A DNA stretch of 39,046 bases, from the NCBI GenBank assembly GCA_005792355.1, contig SXSC01000119.1, forward strand, positions 1 through 39,046, read 5' to 3'. The position numbers and the translations under genes are program-made. This document shows, in pieces, positions 25,565 to 35,827 of this stretch (positions within the stretch are counted from its first letter, which is position 1; each line of letters opens with the position of its first letter). Source of the DNA: Opitutaceae bacterium. GTDB lineage: Bacteria > Verrucomicrobiota > Verrucomicrobiia > Opitutales > Opitutaceae. Under the pieces are notes generated by a model, which was not told the DNA's origin, did no database searches, and saw only the letters and a list, made by a program, of their open reading frames with translations.

Positions 25565-25903
25565 GTGTTCTCCTTCCGCTCCCTGCTCCCCCTCTCACTT
25601 TCCCTGCTTCTCTCCCTCTCCTCCGCCGCATCCGCCGCCTCGCCGCTGCCCAGCGTCTGAATCATCGCAGACGACATGTCGCCCGATACCGCCGCCTACG
25701 GATTGCGCGACGTTAGAATCCCGCACCTCGACCGCCTCGCCACCGACAGCCGGCGCTACACGCGCGCCGTCCTCGAACTCTACGATCTTCTCCGCGACTC
25801 CGCCGGCGTGCGATGGTTCCACCCCTCGCAAGGTGGCCTCTTCGGCCAAAATGACGGCTACGACAGCATCCACTTCCGCGTTGGCCGCCGCTGGAAGTAC
25901 TAA
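25565..25903 (+). pseudogene. Sulfatase remnant with signal peptide
   Basis: A GTG at 25565 starts a credible signal peptide (VFSFRSLLPLSLSLLLSLSS...). The sulfatase N-terminus then follows, but an in-frame TGA at 25658-25660 replaces the expected hydrophobic codon just before IIADDMSPDTAAYG. The frame continues through IPHLDRLATDSRRYTRA, where the formylglycine signature should follow. It jumps instead to a C-terminal-type VLELYDLL and an unrelated tail ending GRRWKY. A large internal deletion has removed the catalytic core. It is the fourth gene position of the sulfatase operon. Confidence 0.7.
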
Positions 25904-26065
25904 CCGCTTCCCGCGTCAAGCCCACGGAGTTGGTTGCGGACCGCCGCCATCGCAGAACTTCCCATCTCGTGTTGGGCGCCCTTCGTCGCGCGTCGACCCA
26001 GTTCGGTCGCAAAGTCCGCGATGCGCCGTAACGCGACGACTCGATCTCGGTTTAGGGATGGCGTT

Positions 26066-26455
26066 ATGCGTTCACTCCCCTGCTCCCGTTGCTCGCTCGC
26101 GCGGCTGGCGTTCTTGCTCACTGCGCTTGCTTCCGTCTCCACTCAGGCCCAAGCACCTCGGCCCAATGACGACCACGAACTCGTCGCCCTCTCGGCCGCA
26201 AGCTCACTCACGCTCGCGCAAGTGCGATCTCGCTTTGGCGAGCCTTCGCAACGTGTGGGAGCGGATCTCTGGGTCTATTGGAATTTCCCAACCTCCAATC
26301 GCACCGCCCTCCGCGCGGGCTACGACACCCTGATCGTCCACGTCGTCGGCGAGCGTGCCCGCGCCATCAAGCTCGTTCGTAGTACCGAGGTGCGCGCGCT
26401 GCTCCACCAGCTCGGTCAGTCAAACCGCCATGCCGCATCCACCCAGCACCCGTGA
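26066..26455 (+). CDS. Small secreted protein, SmpA-like module
   Basis: A 129-residue protein of unknown function. The start at 26066 gives a signal peptide (SLARLAFLLTALASVSTQAQA). The mature part (about 45-115) has a pattern like SmpA/OmlA modules: SLTLAQVRSRFGEPSQRVGADLWVYWNF followed by a strand pair ending VVGERARAIKLVR. A similar pattern is found at the N-terminus of the Mrr-like membrane protein at 5286-6875. It is isolated between a sulfatase remnant and the convergent DUF1501 gene. Confidence 0.6.
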   Translation: MRSLPCSRCSLARLAFLLTALASVSTQAQAPRPNDDHELVALSAASSLTLAQVRSRFGEPSQRVGADLWVYWNFPTSNRTALRAGYDTLIVHVVGERARAIKLVRSTEVRALLHQLGQSNRHAASTQHP

Positions 26456-26705
26456 TCGCTCCGGGAGTCCGCAAAATGTCCCACGGCACTTCGCCGCAAG
26501 ACAGGATGAGGGGCTGGTTCATGATCTACTGAGACCGCTTTGGACCAGCGCCCTGGCACACGGCAGCACGCAGACTCGGGAAAATCTTTCTACCAATAAA
26601 GTCTTCCCACCCGAAAATTCCGGAGAAGGGGTCGAAATGTTTGCAACGTCAGTTCGTCCCGTTTCACCACCTCCGGGTGGTTTCGGGAAAAACTCGCGGG
26701 CGGCC

Positions 26706-28145
26706 TCACGCCAGGACTTCCCTGATCACCTTGCCATGCACATCGGTCAACCGGAAGTCACGGCCGCCGTAGCGGTAGGTCAGCTTTTCGTGATCGATGC
26801 CGAGCAGGTGGAACATCGTCGCATAAAGATCGTAGAACGTCGTCGGGTTTTCAACCACGTGGTAGCCAAGGTCGTCGGTGGCACCGTAGATCGTCCCCCC
26901 ACGCACGCCGCCGCCGGCGAGCCAGACGCTGAAACCGGTGGGGTTGTGATCGCGGCCGTCGCTGCCCTGCGAAAACGGCGTCCGGCCAAATTCCCCCGCC
27001 CAAAGGATGAGCGTATCCTCAAACAACCCACGCGCCTTCAGATCCGTGATCAGCGCGGCGATGCCCTGATCCACCTGGTTGGCCATCGCGCCGTGCCCCT
27101 TTTTGAGCCCGCCGTGCTGATCCCAGGGATTGGCCACCTGGCCGTCGCCGACTTTTTGCGGGAGACAGCTGAGCTCCACAAACCGCACGCCGCGCTCGAT
27201 CAGCCGCCGCGCCACCAGACACTGCCGGCCATAGGCGGCCTGGTTCGGGTCGGCGGCATCGAGCCCGTAGAGCCGCTTGGTGGCCTCGCTCTCGCCGCGA
27301 AGGTCGCATAGCTCCGGCACGGCGGATTGCATCCGATAGGCGGTCTCGTAATTGCGAATCGCCGCTTCAACCTGCGGCTCGCGCGCGACGCCGAGGAAGC
27401 CGTCGTCGAGGTTGCGAATGAAACCGAGCCGCCGGCGCTGCGGCCCGTCGCCCTCGCGCGGCTTGATATTCTCGACCGCCTCGTCGCCGTCGGCCTTCAG
27501 AATCGACGCCTGATGCTGGCCGGGCAAATAGCCGTTGCCATACATGCCCACGCCGCCGTGCGGTGCGCCGGCGCCACCGCTCTGCAACACGATGAAGCCC
27601 GGCAAATCCCGGTTCTCCGTGCCGAGCCCATAGCTCGTCCACGCGCCGGCGCTCGGGTGTCCCATGAAGGGAAACCCGGTGTGCGCGAGATAGTTTCCCT
27701 GCGCGTGTTCGTTCACCTTGCTCGTCATCGAACGGATGACGGCGAGTTCGTCCGCGTGACCGGCCAGGCGGGGAAAGAGTTCGCTGATCGGCAGGCCGCT
27801 CCGGCCGCGCGGCTTGAACTCCCACTGCGGCGCCATGATGTTGCCGTTGTTGTTGAACATCGTCGGCCGCACCGGCACCGGCATCGGCTCGCCATGGCGC
27901 TTCGTGAGCTCGGGCTTGGGATCGAACGAGTCGATATGCGAGACACCGCCCGACATGTAGCAGAATATCACCCGCTTCGCCCGCGGACGAAAATGCGGCC
28001 CGGGTGGTTTCGGGGCGGTGGCGGTGGCGCCAATACTCCTGTCGGCCAACAGCCCGGCGAGCGCGAGCGATCCGAATCCGAGCGAGCATTGTTGGAGCAT
28101 CGCGCGGCGCGTGAGCGGCCGCGAAACGGTGGGACTAGCGGACAT
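26706..28145 (-). CDS. DUF1501 domain-containing exported protein
   Basis: A 479-residue protein of the DUF1501 family, abundant in Planctomycetes and Verrucomicrobia and distantly related to alkaline phosphatase/sulfatase folds. A Tat-type signal is visible ([21 protein letters not shown], residues about 11-31). The core begins [26 protein letters not shown]; further conserved blocks are [20 protein letters not shown] and [23 protein letters not shown]. Its start overlaps the upstream gene's stop by 11 bases (28135-28145), so the two are translationally coupled. The pair is common in this phylum group; the partner carries heme c, and joint action at the cell envelope is inferred. The biochemical role is not established. 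Confidence 0.92.
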   Translation of the reverse strand: MSASPTVSRPLTRRAMLQQCSLGFGSLALAGLLADRSIGATATAPKPPGPHFRPRAKRVIFCYMSGGVSHIDSFDPKPELTKRHGEPMPVPVRPTMFNNNGNIMAPQWEFKPRGRSGLPISELFPRLAGHADELAVIRSMTSKVNEHAQGNYLAHTGFPFMGHPSAGAWTSYGLGTENRDLPGFIVLQSGGAGAPHGGVGMYGNGYLPGQHQASILKADGDEAVENIKPREGDGPQRRRLGFIRNLDDGFLGVAREPQVEAAIRNYETAYRMQSAVPELCDLRGESEATKRLYGLDAADPNQAAYGRQCLVARRLIERGVRFVELSCLPQKVGDGQVANPWDQHGGLKKGHGAMANQVDQGIAALITDLKARGLFEDTLILWAGEFGRTPFSQGSDGRDHNPTGFSVWLAGGGVRGGTIYGATDDLGYHVVENPTTFYDLYATMFHLLGIDHEKLTYRYGGRDFRLTDVHGKVIREVLA

Positions 28146-31100
28146 AGATGAACTCCTTCAGGTTGAAAATGGCGTGGGCGAAATCCTGCCACACCCGCAC
28201 GCTGGCCAGCACCCCCTCCGGCGCCACGTGATGATCCCGGGCGAGGACGTTGAGATAATCAGCGGCGGCGGTCAGCTCATCGGCCCGCGGCGCCCGTCCC
28301 AAGGCCGCCAGAAAAATTCCCCGCACGCGCGCTGCGCTCGTCGCGCTGCGATCGTCGACCAGCGCCTTGGCCCACTTCGCCGCGCGGTCAGTCACGAATT
28401 GGGAATTGAGCAACAGGAGCGATTGCGCCGGGACGTTCGTCGCGTCGCGCCGGCCGAGGGTGGAAAACGGCGCCGGCGCATCGAATGCCTGGAGAAACGG
28501 ATCGAGCCGCGTCCGGCGGATCTGGAGATAGACGCTCCGCCGCGGAGCATTTGAGCCCACCGACGGGCCAAACATCTTCTCCTGCAGTTCGCCCGCGACC
28601 GCGAGCAGCGAGTCCCGAATCGCCTCAGCCTCGATCCGGCGCAGGCGCAGGTGCGAAAGCAGGGCGTTTGACGGATCGAGTTCCGTCGCCCGGGACGATG
28701 GGGTGCTGCTGATTTGCAACGCCCGCGCGGTCACGAGAAAACGCACCATCTCCTTCATCGACCAGCCAGTCTCGACCAGGCGCGTCGCGAGAAAGTCAAG
28801 TAACTCGGGGTGCGTCGATCGCTCCCCGAGCCGGCCGAAATTGTCCACCGTCGGTACGAGTCCGACGCCGAATACCCATTGCCAGACGCGATTCGCCATC
28901 ACGCGGGCCGTCAGCGGATTCGTGGCGCTGCCAATCGCTTGGGAAAGCTCCAGCCGCCCGCTCAACGCCGTGCGATACGGCTGCGGGTCGATGACCTGCA
29001 GATAACCACGCGGCACGGCTTCGCCCGGCTTGAGATGATCGCCGCGCACCAGCAGCGGGGCATCGTGGCCAACCGTCTCGAGCACGCCAGGCGCACGCTG
29101 CGGCACCGGAATCTCCGCCTCGAGCCGGCGATATTCGGCCACCAACACGCTGAGCTCAGGCAACTCCACGAGCGTGGACGGCAGCAATTTCTTCCGGAGG
29201 AAATCATCGAGCAACGCGCGTTGCGGCTCCGTCAGACGATCGTCGCGCCACGCATTTATCGCATTGGTCAGCACGCGTTGGTAGTGCGTCGCCAATTCCG
29301 AGGTCGTCGCCGGCGCCGGGCCGTCGAGCAATGGCAGCAGCGCCGTCAACTCCGGGCGCGGGGCGGCTTTGCCCTCGTGGGCGATAATGGCATCGCCGCC
29401 GAAGAAGGAGCGACCGTCCGCGGGCGCACTCCCCGGCTTTTTCCTGCCGTCAATCGGACGAGTGAGGTCGTTGCGGGTGCCGAATTCGATATAAGCGGAG
29501 CTGCCCTTCCGATAGGCGGTATCGAGCCGAATCCAGCCTGGATTTTCCTGGTCGAGCGTGCTTTTGGGGAAAATCGGGTTTTGCGGCAGCGGATAGTGAT
29601 CGACGATGACGCGGACCATCGCGCCGCCACCGCCCAGGGCGCGCACGCTGATATAGTCGGAGTCGATCGTGAAGCGCGGGGAAGTGAGCAGGCCGTTGTG
29701 CTTGTTGGAAAGGCGGGGCGTGAACACGCCCGCCGGCGCCAGTCCGTCGATGAAGCGGTCGCCCTGTGGCGCGATGGTAAATTCGCCCGGGCGGGCCGGC
29801 TGCGCGCCGAGGCCGGAGCCCGCGTGAAACCACCGCTGGTAGTCGTCGCCGGCGAGATTCCAGAGCGGGCGGAAATTCTCGCGATTGAAGCGCAGCGCCT
29901 CCGTCTGTTTTTCGCGCAGCTCATCCGTCAGCGCAGACCACGCGGCGGCGAACCGCGCCTCGTCCATGGATCCAAGCCGGGCCCAAAGCTGCAGCGGAAT
30001 TACCGCCTCGCCTTCGGCTTCCCGGACCGCGCCGGCCAACACCGAATCGCCGTCCGCCTCGGTTTGCGCGGCGCGCAACTGCCCCCGCTCACGTTCCAGC
30101 AGCGAGCGCCGCTCGCGCTGCGCAGGCGTGAGCGCCGCGAGCAGACGCTCCGGGCCCAACGCCGAGGGTGTGCCCGCGCGAAACGTCGACGCGACTTCGT
30201 CCGCCGTGAGCGCGCGATCGTAGAGCCGCGCCTCTTCAATTTCGCCCGCGAAGAATCCATCGCTGGCGCCACGGTTGCGCAGGCCCAGCAACACGCGGGA
30301 CTTGCCGGCAGCGTGCTCGACCAATTCTCCCTTTGTGGCCGATGGACCATACGGCTCACCGTTGCGGTAGACGCTGATCGTGCTGTCCGCTCCGTAGACG
30401 ATGGCGAGTTGGATGAACTGACCGGCGTTCGCGGTTTCCGGCTCGCCCGGCAGAGCTTTGGATCGTTCGCCCTCCTCGCTGCCGGCGCGCCAGCGCCTGG
30501 AGTCATCCTCGGCGAGGATGATCGCATCGAAGCGATCACCCGCGGTGTTTTCCACCGCCATGACTCCCCCACCCCGCTGTTCCAGATTGCCCGGCGCCGC
30601 CCACACTTCGAGCGTCTTGGCGGCAAGGGCGAACGGCAGCGGCGGCGTCCGCAGGTACGCCTTGCGGCCGTCGAGCACGAGGCGCCCATTCCTGATTACC
30701 GCGCCACCCTCAATCTGGCCGTGGAGTTTGCCGACCGTGTCCCTGGGGCCGCGTTCGAAATCCCATCGCGCCACCGGCGCCACACCCGCCGCCGGCAACG
30801 GCTGGTCGGCGGCGCTCGCGAGCACGCGTTCCCGCGCCGCGTCATCGAGCCCGGCCAACTCCTGCTCGATCTCACGCATCCGCGCCGCTCCCGCGCGGAG
30901 GCGCGGAGCGCGCGCCGCCTGCTCGCGCAACCGTGGCGCCAGCGTTTCCGCGGCGGCGAGCCACGCCGTGGCCAGACCCGCTTTGATCTGCGCATGCCGC
31001 CGCCCGAGTTCGGCCCGGTTCTTTTCCAACACGTCGGCGGTATCGATGGTGACCTGCGCCGGCCGGACGCTCGCGAAGATTCCGTAGAGCGCGGTGTAGT

Positions 31101-32223
31101 CGCGCTGGCTCACGGCATCGAATTTGTGGTCGTGGCAGCGCGCGCACGAAACGGTGAGCCCCTGAAACGCCTTGCTCACGACGTCGATCTGGCTGTCCAC
31201 CGCCTTCACCTGATCGTCGAGAGTGTCGATCGGCTGGAAACCGTGTTCGACGAAACGAAAGTGCGCGGTGCCGAGGATCGATTCGTTGAATCCCGCCGGA
31301 TTCAGGCGCGGTCGGTCGAGCAGATCGCCGGCGACATGCTCGCGGATGAGCTGATCGAGCGGCACGTCGGCGTTGAGCGCGCGAATCAGGTAGTCGCGGT
31401 AGCGGTAAGCCTCGGGAATCACCGGGTCGCCCTCGCTGCCGTGCGTCTCGGCGTAACGCACGAGATCCATCCAGTGCCGCGCCCAGTGCTCGCCGAAACG
31501 CGGCGAAGCCAGCAGCCGCGCGGTGTGCTTCGCAAGGGCGGACTGCCGCTCCCGACCGTAGTCGGCCGCGAAGCCTTCAAGCTCGGCAGGCGTGGGCGGC
31601 AGGCCCGTGAGCACAAACGAGAGGCGACGCAGGAGCGTCCCCGGATCGGCGTCGGCGGCCGGCGCGAGCCCCTTCGCCTCCATCTTTGCGAGCAGAAACC
31701 GGTCCACGGCATGCTCCGACCAGGCGCGATCCGCGACTGCGGGCGGCTCCGCGCTTTTCACCGGCTGGAGCGACCACCACGTTTTCCGCGCGGCGAAGAG
31801 TTCGCTCCACGCTGGTTTCGCCGCCGGTTCCGCCGTGGCGGCGTCGCGGGGATCCGGCGCACCCATGGCGATCCAACGTTCGAAATCGGCGATGACGGCG
31901 TCGGCGAGTTTCGGCGCCTTGTCCGGCATCTTGAGATCGGGATCAGTGTGCTGGATCGCCGCGAGCAGCGGACTCTTCGCCGGATCACCGGGCACGATCA
32001 CCTCGCCCGCTCCTCCGCCCTGCTGCCAGCCCGGACGGGAGTCCAACCGCAGCCCGCCCTTTTGTTTCTCCGCGCCGTGGCATTCGTAACACTCGGCGAC
32101 CAGCACCGGACGAATCTTTTGTTCGAAGAAGTCGCGACCCTCCGGCGTAATCGACGCGCCAGAGACCGCGACGCCGAGGAGGGGCAGCGCGAGGCCGAGG
32201 AGAACAGACGGGATTTCCTTCAT
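28135..32223 (-). CDS. PSCyt1-DUF1549-LamG-DUF1553 cytochrome-like protein
   Basis: A 1,362-residue exported protein. Signal peptide 1-23; a planctomycete-type cytochrome c domain (PSCyt1) with the heme motif CYECH (45-49) and a likely Met ligand in LKMPDK (97-102); DUF1549 (about 170-390) with a second CARCH motif (360-364); a LamG-like concanavalin fold (about 480-665, [14 protein letters not shown] ... [17 protein letters not shown]); and DUF1553 (about 1080-1330, [38 protein letters not shown]). LamG suggests carbohydrate binding. These proteins are encoded with DUF1501 partners near sulfatases and other degradation genes in the phylum group. An oxidative step in polymer breakdown is inferred, not shown. 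First gene of the pair, divergent from the receptor remnant at 32515. Confidence 0.92.
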   Translation of the reverse strand: MKEIPSVLLGLALPLLGVAVSGASITPEGRDFFEQKIRPVLVAECYECHGAEKQKGGLRLDSRPGWQQGGGAGEVIVPGDPAKSPLLAAIQHTDPDLKMPDKAPKLADAVIADFERWIAMGAPDPRDAATAEPAAKPAWSELFAARKTWWSLQPVKSAEPPAVADRAWSEHAVDRFLLAKMEAKGLAPAADADPGTLLRRLSFVLTGLPPTPAELEGFAADYGRERQSALAKHTARLLASPRFGEHWARHWMDLVRYAETHGSEGDPVIPEAYRYRDYLIRALNADVPLDQLIREHVAGDLLDRPRLNPAGFNESILGTAHFRFVEHGFQPIDTLDDQVKAVDSQIDVVSKAFQGLTVSCARCHDHKFDAVSQRDYTALYGIFASVRPAQVTIDTADVLEKNRAELGRRHAQIKAGLATAWLAAAETLAPRLREQAARAPRLRAGAARMREIEQELAGLDDAARERVLASAADQPLPAAGVAPVARWDFERGPRDTVGKLHGQIEGGAVIRNGRLVLDGRKAYLRTPPLPFALAAKTLEVWAAPGNLEQRGGGVMAVENTAGDRFDAIILAEDDSRRWRAGSEEGERSKALPGEPETANAGQFIQLAIVYGADSTISVYRNGEPYGPSATKGELVEHAAGKSRVLLGLRNRGASDGFFAGEIEEARLYDRALTADEVASTFRAGTPSALGPERLLAALTPAQRERRSLLERERGQLRAAQTEADGDSVLAGAVREAEGEAVIPLQLWARLGSMDEARFAAAWSALTDELREKQTEALRFNRENFRPLWNLAGDDYQRWFHAGSGLGAQPARPGEFTIAPQGDRFIDGLAPAGVFTPRLSNKHNGLLTSPRFTIDSDYISVRALGGGGAMVRVIVDHYPLPQNPIFPKSTLDQENPGWIRLDTAYRKGSSAYIEFGTRNDLTRPIDGRKKPGSAPADGRSFFGGDAIIAHEGKAAPRPELTALLPLLDGPAPATTSELATHYQRVLTNAINAWRDDRLTEPQRALLDDFLRKKLLPSTLVELPELSVLVAEYRRLEAEIPVPQRAPGVLETVGHDAPLLVRGDHLKPGEAVPRGYLQVIDPQPYRTALSGRLELSQAIGSATNPLTARVMANRVWQWVFGVGLVPTVDNFGRLGERSTHPELLDFLATRLVETGWSMKEMVRFLVTARALQISSTPSSRATELDPSNALLSHLRLRRIEAEAIRDSLLAVAGELQEKMFGPSVGSNAPRRSVYLQIRRTRLDPFLQAFDAPAPFSTLGRRDATNVPAQSLLLLNSQFVTDRAAKWAKALVDDRSATSAARVRGIFLAALGRAPRADELTAAADYLNVLARDHHVAPEGVLASVRVWQDFAHAIFNLKEFIYVR

Positions 32224-32514
32224 TCAAATCGCGGGCGACGGTGGGGATGGGATGATGAGTACAGAAGAGCTGCGTATGCCAGTCAAAGTTACTTTACTCC
32301 GAATTACCGGACTGGCGTGCTTGCGCTTTCTCCGCCGTGAGCCGGCAGGCCTGCAAAACGTCGCCGCCACGGTCGCCACCCTCCACCGCACGCTCGACGC
32401 ATGGATCCGCTCCATCGGCGACCGGGGATGCGCCTCAGTCCCGTCGAGGTTGAGATTCTCGTGTTGTTGACTCCCAATTCGTCCGGCAATTTCCAACCCA
32501 AGGCCCAGCTTCTC

Positions 32515-32787
32515 ATGAACACTCTCCTCATTCCACGGCTGTTCCTCCGCTCTCGCACCATCCTTCTCTGCCTCGGGCTGGCTTCCGCCCTGGCTCTGTC
32601 GGCGCAAACCGGCACCGGCGCGATCGAAGGCCGGGTCTTCGATCCCGCGCGCGACGAATACCTGAAAAAAGCCCGCCTCACGATCGAAGGCACGAATCTC
32701 GAAACCTTCACCGCTGCCGGAGGCAACATTTTCCCCACCAGTGTCCGCGCCGTCCGCGAATCTCCGCTCATCTCCTCTCCGCCGTGA
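32515..32787 (+). pseudogene. TonB-dependent receptor N-terminal remnant
   Basis: Ninety codons. Signal peptide (RTILLCLGLASALALSAQ), then the start of a carboxypeptidase-regulatory-like domain (GTGAIEGRVFDPARDEYLKK, ARLTIEGTNLETFTAAGGN) closely resembling the N-termini of the receptors at 9937 and 18389. After residue about 75 homology stops; the last 15 residues are unrelated. Everything else of the roughly 1,000-residue receptor is missing. Its stop overlaps the GTG start of the next sulfatase (GTGA, 32784-32787), so the junction has created a translationally coupled leader. Confidence 0.75.
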
Positions 32788-34199
32788 AGTCGCCCCGTTT
32801 TTCACGCCTTCCGACCGTTCCGCTTCCTGGGTTCCTTGCGTTCGTTTGCTTCCTTCTTGCCCCGCTCCTCCACGCCGTCACGCCGCCAAATCTCCTCCTG
32901 CTCTACCTTGATAACGTCGGCTACGGCGACCTCGGCTGCTACGGCCATCCTACCGTGCGCACGCCGCGCATCGACCGCCTCGCGCGGGAGGGCGCGCGCT
33001 GCACGGAATTTTACATCGCCACGAGCAGTTGCACCCCGTCGCGCGGTGCCGTCCTCACCGGCCGTCACCCGCTGCGCAACGGCCTCGCGCACCAGCTCGC
33101 CTCCACGGAGAACTGGCACGGCGTCGGACTTCCGCACCGCGAGCGCATCCTGCCGCAATACCTGAAGCCCGCCGGCTACGCCACCGCCTGCTTCGGCAAA
33201 TGGAACATCGGCTTCGCCCCCGGCTCGCGCCCCACCGAGCGCGGCTTCGACGAGTTCCTCGGCTTCCGCTCCGGCAACATCGGTTACTACGATCACCTCT
33301 ACAACCACGCCCGCGACACCTTCCGCGGCACGGAGCCCGTCGCCCTCACCGGCTACAGCACCGACCTCTTCGCCGACGCCGCGATCGACTTCATCCGCCG
33401 CCACGCCGCGCGGCCGTGGTTCGTTTACCTTTCGTTCAACGCCGCTCACTTCAACACCGCGCAAAACGTGCCGCCCGGGCGCAAGCCGATCTGGGAGGTC
33501 CCCGCGGAACACCTCGCCGCCTACGGCTGGACCGCCGACGAGCCCGATGAAAAGCGTCGCTACCTCGCCGTGCTCACCGCGCTCGACGCCGCGATCGGCC
33601 GCATCCTCGACACCCTCGACACGCTCCGCCTCCGCGACCGCACGCTCGTCGCGCTGATCTCCGACAACGGCGCTTTCATGCTGCCCGGCCGCGGCCTCGA
33701 GGTCGCGTCCAACGCCCCGCTCCGGTCCGGCGGCACCACCAGCTACGAGGGTGGCGTGCGCGTGCCCGCGATCTTCCGGCTGCCGGGCCGCATCCCCGCC
33801 GGCTCGACCGTATCCGCGATGCTGAGTCAGCTCGACCTCGTGCCGCTCGCCCTCGGCCTTGCGGGCCTCCCGCCCCCGGCCGACCGCATCCTCGACGGCC
33901 GCGACCCGCTGCCCACGCTCGCCGGCCGCGCGCCCTCCCCGCACGCCCGCCTCGCCTTCGCCTACGCCGGCACGAGCGGCCTCCGCGAAGGCCCGCTAAA
34001 AATCGTCCGCCCCGCGGCCGCCGCACCCTGGGAGCTCTACGATCTCGCCGTCGATCCCGCCGAGTCGCGCGACCTCGCCGCCGCCCGCCCCGCCGATCTC
34101 GCGCGCCTCGCGGCCGCGTTCGACACCTGGCGCGATTCCGCCCGGAAGGACGCCAGCCCGGCGCCCACTTTCCCCGCGCGCCCCGCGAAAGCGAAATGA
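32784..34199 (+). CDS. Secreted sulfatase with Asp-to-Asn metal-site change
   Basis: A 471-residue sulfatase. The start is a GTG at 32784, chosen because a signal peptide (PLPGFLAFVCFLLAPLLHA) follows and no ATG precedes it in frame nearby. The formylglycine signature is the classical CTPSRGAVLTGR with Cys83; FGKWNIG near 136 and SDNGAF near 292 are present. The first metal site reads YLDNVGYGDLGCYGHP, so the second Asp of the usual DD pair is Asn44. WN replaces WH in the GKWH motif. Both changes occur in some sulfatase groups and suggest a subfamily different from the other three copies here. Its own C-terminus (PAPTFPARPAKAK) is low complexity. Confidence 0.9.
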   Translation: MKSPRFSRLPTVPLPGFLAFVCFLLAPLLHAVTPPNLLLLYLDNVGYGDLGCYGHPTVRTPRIDRLAREGARCTEFYIATSSCTPSRGAVLTGRHPLRNGLAHQLASTENWHGVGLPHRERILPQYLKPAGYATACFGKWNIGFAPGSRPTERGFDEFLGFRSGNIGYYDHLYNHARDTFRGTEPVALTGYSTDLFADAAIDFIRRHAARPWFVYLSFNAAHFNTAQNVPPGRKPIWEVPAEHLAAYGWTADEPDEKRRYLAVLTALDAAIGRILDTLDTLRLRDRTLVALISDNGAFMLPGRGLEVASNAPLRSGGTTSYEGGVRVPAIFRLPGRIPAGSTVSAMLSQLDLVPLALGLAGLPPPADRILDGRDPLPTLAGRAPSPHARLAFAYAGTSGLREGPLKIVRPAAAAPWELYDLAVDPAESRDLAAARPADLARLAAAFDTWRDSARKDASPAPTFPARPAKAK

Positions 34200-34360
34200 G
34201 CGCGCTGTCCCGCCGCCGGTTTCTTCCTCTCTGACGGCACTGCCCGGGCTCGCGGTGCGCACCGCGGTGCCGCCCACGCCGGTGCCGATCGGCCTCAACA
34301 CGTCCGACTGCAAGCGCCGCCTTGCTTCGGGCAATATTCCGGACGAGAACCGCTCATCGC
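34196..34360 (+). pseudogene. Tat-signal protein N-terminal remnant
   Basis: An ATG at 34196 overlaps the sulfatase stop (ATGA) and reads MSALSRRRFLPL, a twin-arginine signal start, before TGA at codon 13. One frame over, the sequence continues as LTALPGLAVRTAVPPTPVPIGLNTSDCKRRLASG, a plausible signal end and mature start. A frameshift has thus broken the signal peptide, and the rest of the gene is absent. The parent family cannot be named with confidence; an exported sugar isomerase-like protein is one guess. Confidence 0.5.
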
Positions 34361-34369
34361 CGATTTGCC

Positions 34370-35827
34370 ATGATCCTCGCCCTGCCCCCGCGTCTCTCCC
34401 TCGTGCTCATCCTTGCGCTCTCGCCGCTGGTCGCCGCGCCCGCGCGCCCCAACTTCGTCTTCATCCTCGCCGACGACCTCGGCTACATGGACATCGGCGC
34501 CAATAACCCCAACACCTTCTACGAGACGCCCAACATCGACGCTCTCGCCAAACGCGGGATGCGTTTCACCCAGGGCTACACCGCCTGCTGCGTCTGCTCG
34601 CCCACGCGCGGCAGCATCATGACGGGAAAATATCCGCCGCGCTTCGGCATCACCGACTTCATCCCCGGCATGCGCCCCGGCAAGATGCTCTCGGCGCCCA
34701 ACGCCACCCAACTGCCCCTCACGGAGGTGACAATCGCCGAGGCCCTGCGCGACGGCGGCTACGCGACGTTCTTCGCGGGCAAATGGCACCTCGGCGTCGG
34801 TGAGTTTTATCCCGGCGCGCAGGGCTTCCCCGCGGATCTCTCAGGCACCGGACAGTTCTTCTACCCGAAATCCGACATCCCGCCGCCTGACCGCCAAGAC
34901 GACCCCAAGACCACCGACCGCATCGTCGGTGATGCCGTCGCTTTCATCGACTCGCACAAGGACAAACCCTTCTTCGCCTATTTGCCCTTCCTCGCCCCGC
35001 ACACGCCCATCGGGGCCCGCGCCGATCTCGTCGCGAAATACGAAAAGAAGAAACTCGCCGCCCCGCCCGACGCCTGGGGCCGTGAACGCGAACGCGATGT
35101 GCGCCTGGTGCAAAACCACGCGCCCTACGCCGCGATGCTCGAGCAACTCGACACCGGCCTCGGCCGCGTCTTCGCCGCCCTCGAACGGAACGGCCTCACC
35201 TCGCGCACCATTGTCGTCTTCATGTCCGATAACGGCGGCCTTTCCACCAGCGAAGGTCACCCGACCTCCAATCTGCCCCTCCGCGCCGGCAAAGGCTGGC
35301 CCTACGAAGGCGGCACGCGCGTCGCCTGGATCGTCTCCGCGCCCGGTATCACCAAGCCCGGTACGACTTGCGACACGCCCGTCATCAGCACCGACTACTA
35401 TCCGACACTCCTCCAACTCGCCGGCCTCCCCGCGCAACCCGCGCAGCACCGCGATGGCGTCAGTCTCGTGCCCCAGCTAAGGGGCGAGCGAACCCCGCGC
35501 GGCCAGCCGCTCTACTGGCACTACCCGCACTACGGCAATCAAGGTGGCGCGCCCCACGGCGCCATCCGCGACGGCGACTGGAAGCTCATCGAGTGGTTCG
35601 AGGACGGCGCGATTGAGCTCTACAACGTTCCGCAGGACATCAGCGAGAAAACGAACCTCGCGGCGCAGCAGCCCGAGAAAGTCGCCGCTCTCCGCGCTAA
35701 ACTCGGCGCGTGGCGGAAGGACGTCGGCGCCGTCATGCCCACGCCCAATCCCAACTACGACCCGAACGCCAAGACCGAGCCCACCGCCAAGAAGAAGAAC
35801 GCCAACAGGACCGCGCCGAAAGGCTAG
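34370..35827 (+). CDS. Secreted sulfatase
   Basis: A 485-residue arylsulfatase-type enzyme. The ATG at 34370 gives a signal peptide (PRLSLVLILALSPLVAAPA); the open frame upstream is remnant DNA. Metal-binding Asp35-Asp36 (FILADDLGYMDIG), formylglycine signature CSPTRGSIMTGK with Cys76, FAGKWHLG near 145, APHTPIG near 220 and SDNGG near 300 are all intact. Residues about 453-485 are a Lys/Asn-rich low-complexity tail. It resembles the arylsulfatase A-like group more than the duplicated pair at 21776/24022. It is convergent with vsr; the stops overlap at 35824-35827. Confidence 0.92.
   Translation: MILALPPRLSLVLILALSPLVAAPARPNFVFILADDLGYMDIGANNPNTFYETPNIDALAKRGMRFTQGYTACCVCSPTRGSIMTGKYPPRFGITDFIPGMRPGKMLSAPNATQLPLTEVTIAEALRDGGYATFFAGKWHLGVGEFYPGAQGFPADLSGTGQFFYPKSDIPPPDRQDDPKTTDRIVGDAVAFIDSHKDKPFFAYLPFLAPHTPIGARADLVAKYEKKKLAAPPDAWGRERERDVRLVQNHAPYAAMLEQLDTGLGRVFAALERNGLTSRTIVVFMSDNGGLSTSEGHPTSNLPLRAGKGWPYEGGTRVAWIVSAPGITKPGTTCDTPVISTDYYPTLLQLAGLPAQPAQHRDGVSLVPQLRGERTPRGQPLYWHYPHYGNQGGAPHGAIRDGDWKLIEWFEDGAIELYNVPQDISEKTNLAAQQPEKVAALRAKLGAWRKDVGAVMPTPNPNYDPNAKTEPTAKKKNANRTAPKG

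Noticed and set aside
25900..26142. 80-codon minus-strand frame with a protein-like segment (RRIADFATELGRRATKGAQ)
   Set aside because: It overlaps the signal-peptide region of the gene at 26066 and I recognise no family; it could be a remnant but the support is too weak.
26650..26700. ACCACC/GGTGGT hairpin as a terminator for the DUF1501 gene
   Set aside because: The stem is only 6 bp and lacks a U-run in the needed direction.
28810..32340. 1,176-codon open frame opposite the PSCyt/DUF1553 gene
   Set aside because: Composition is Arg/Gly/Ala-heavy with no motif, and it is fully covered by a well-supported gene on the other strand.
32252..32470. Short plus-strand frame reading LHRTLDAWIRSIGDRG
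   Set aside because: It faintly resembles a sulfatase C-terminus, but lies in the divergent promoter gap with no other conserved block.
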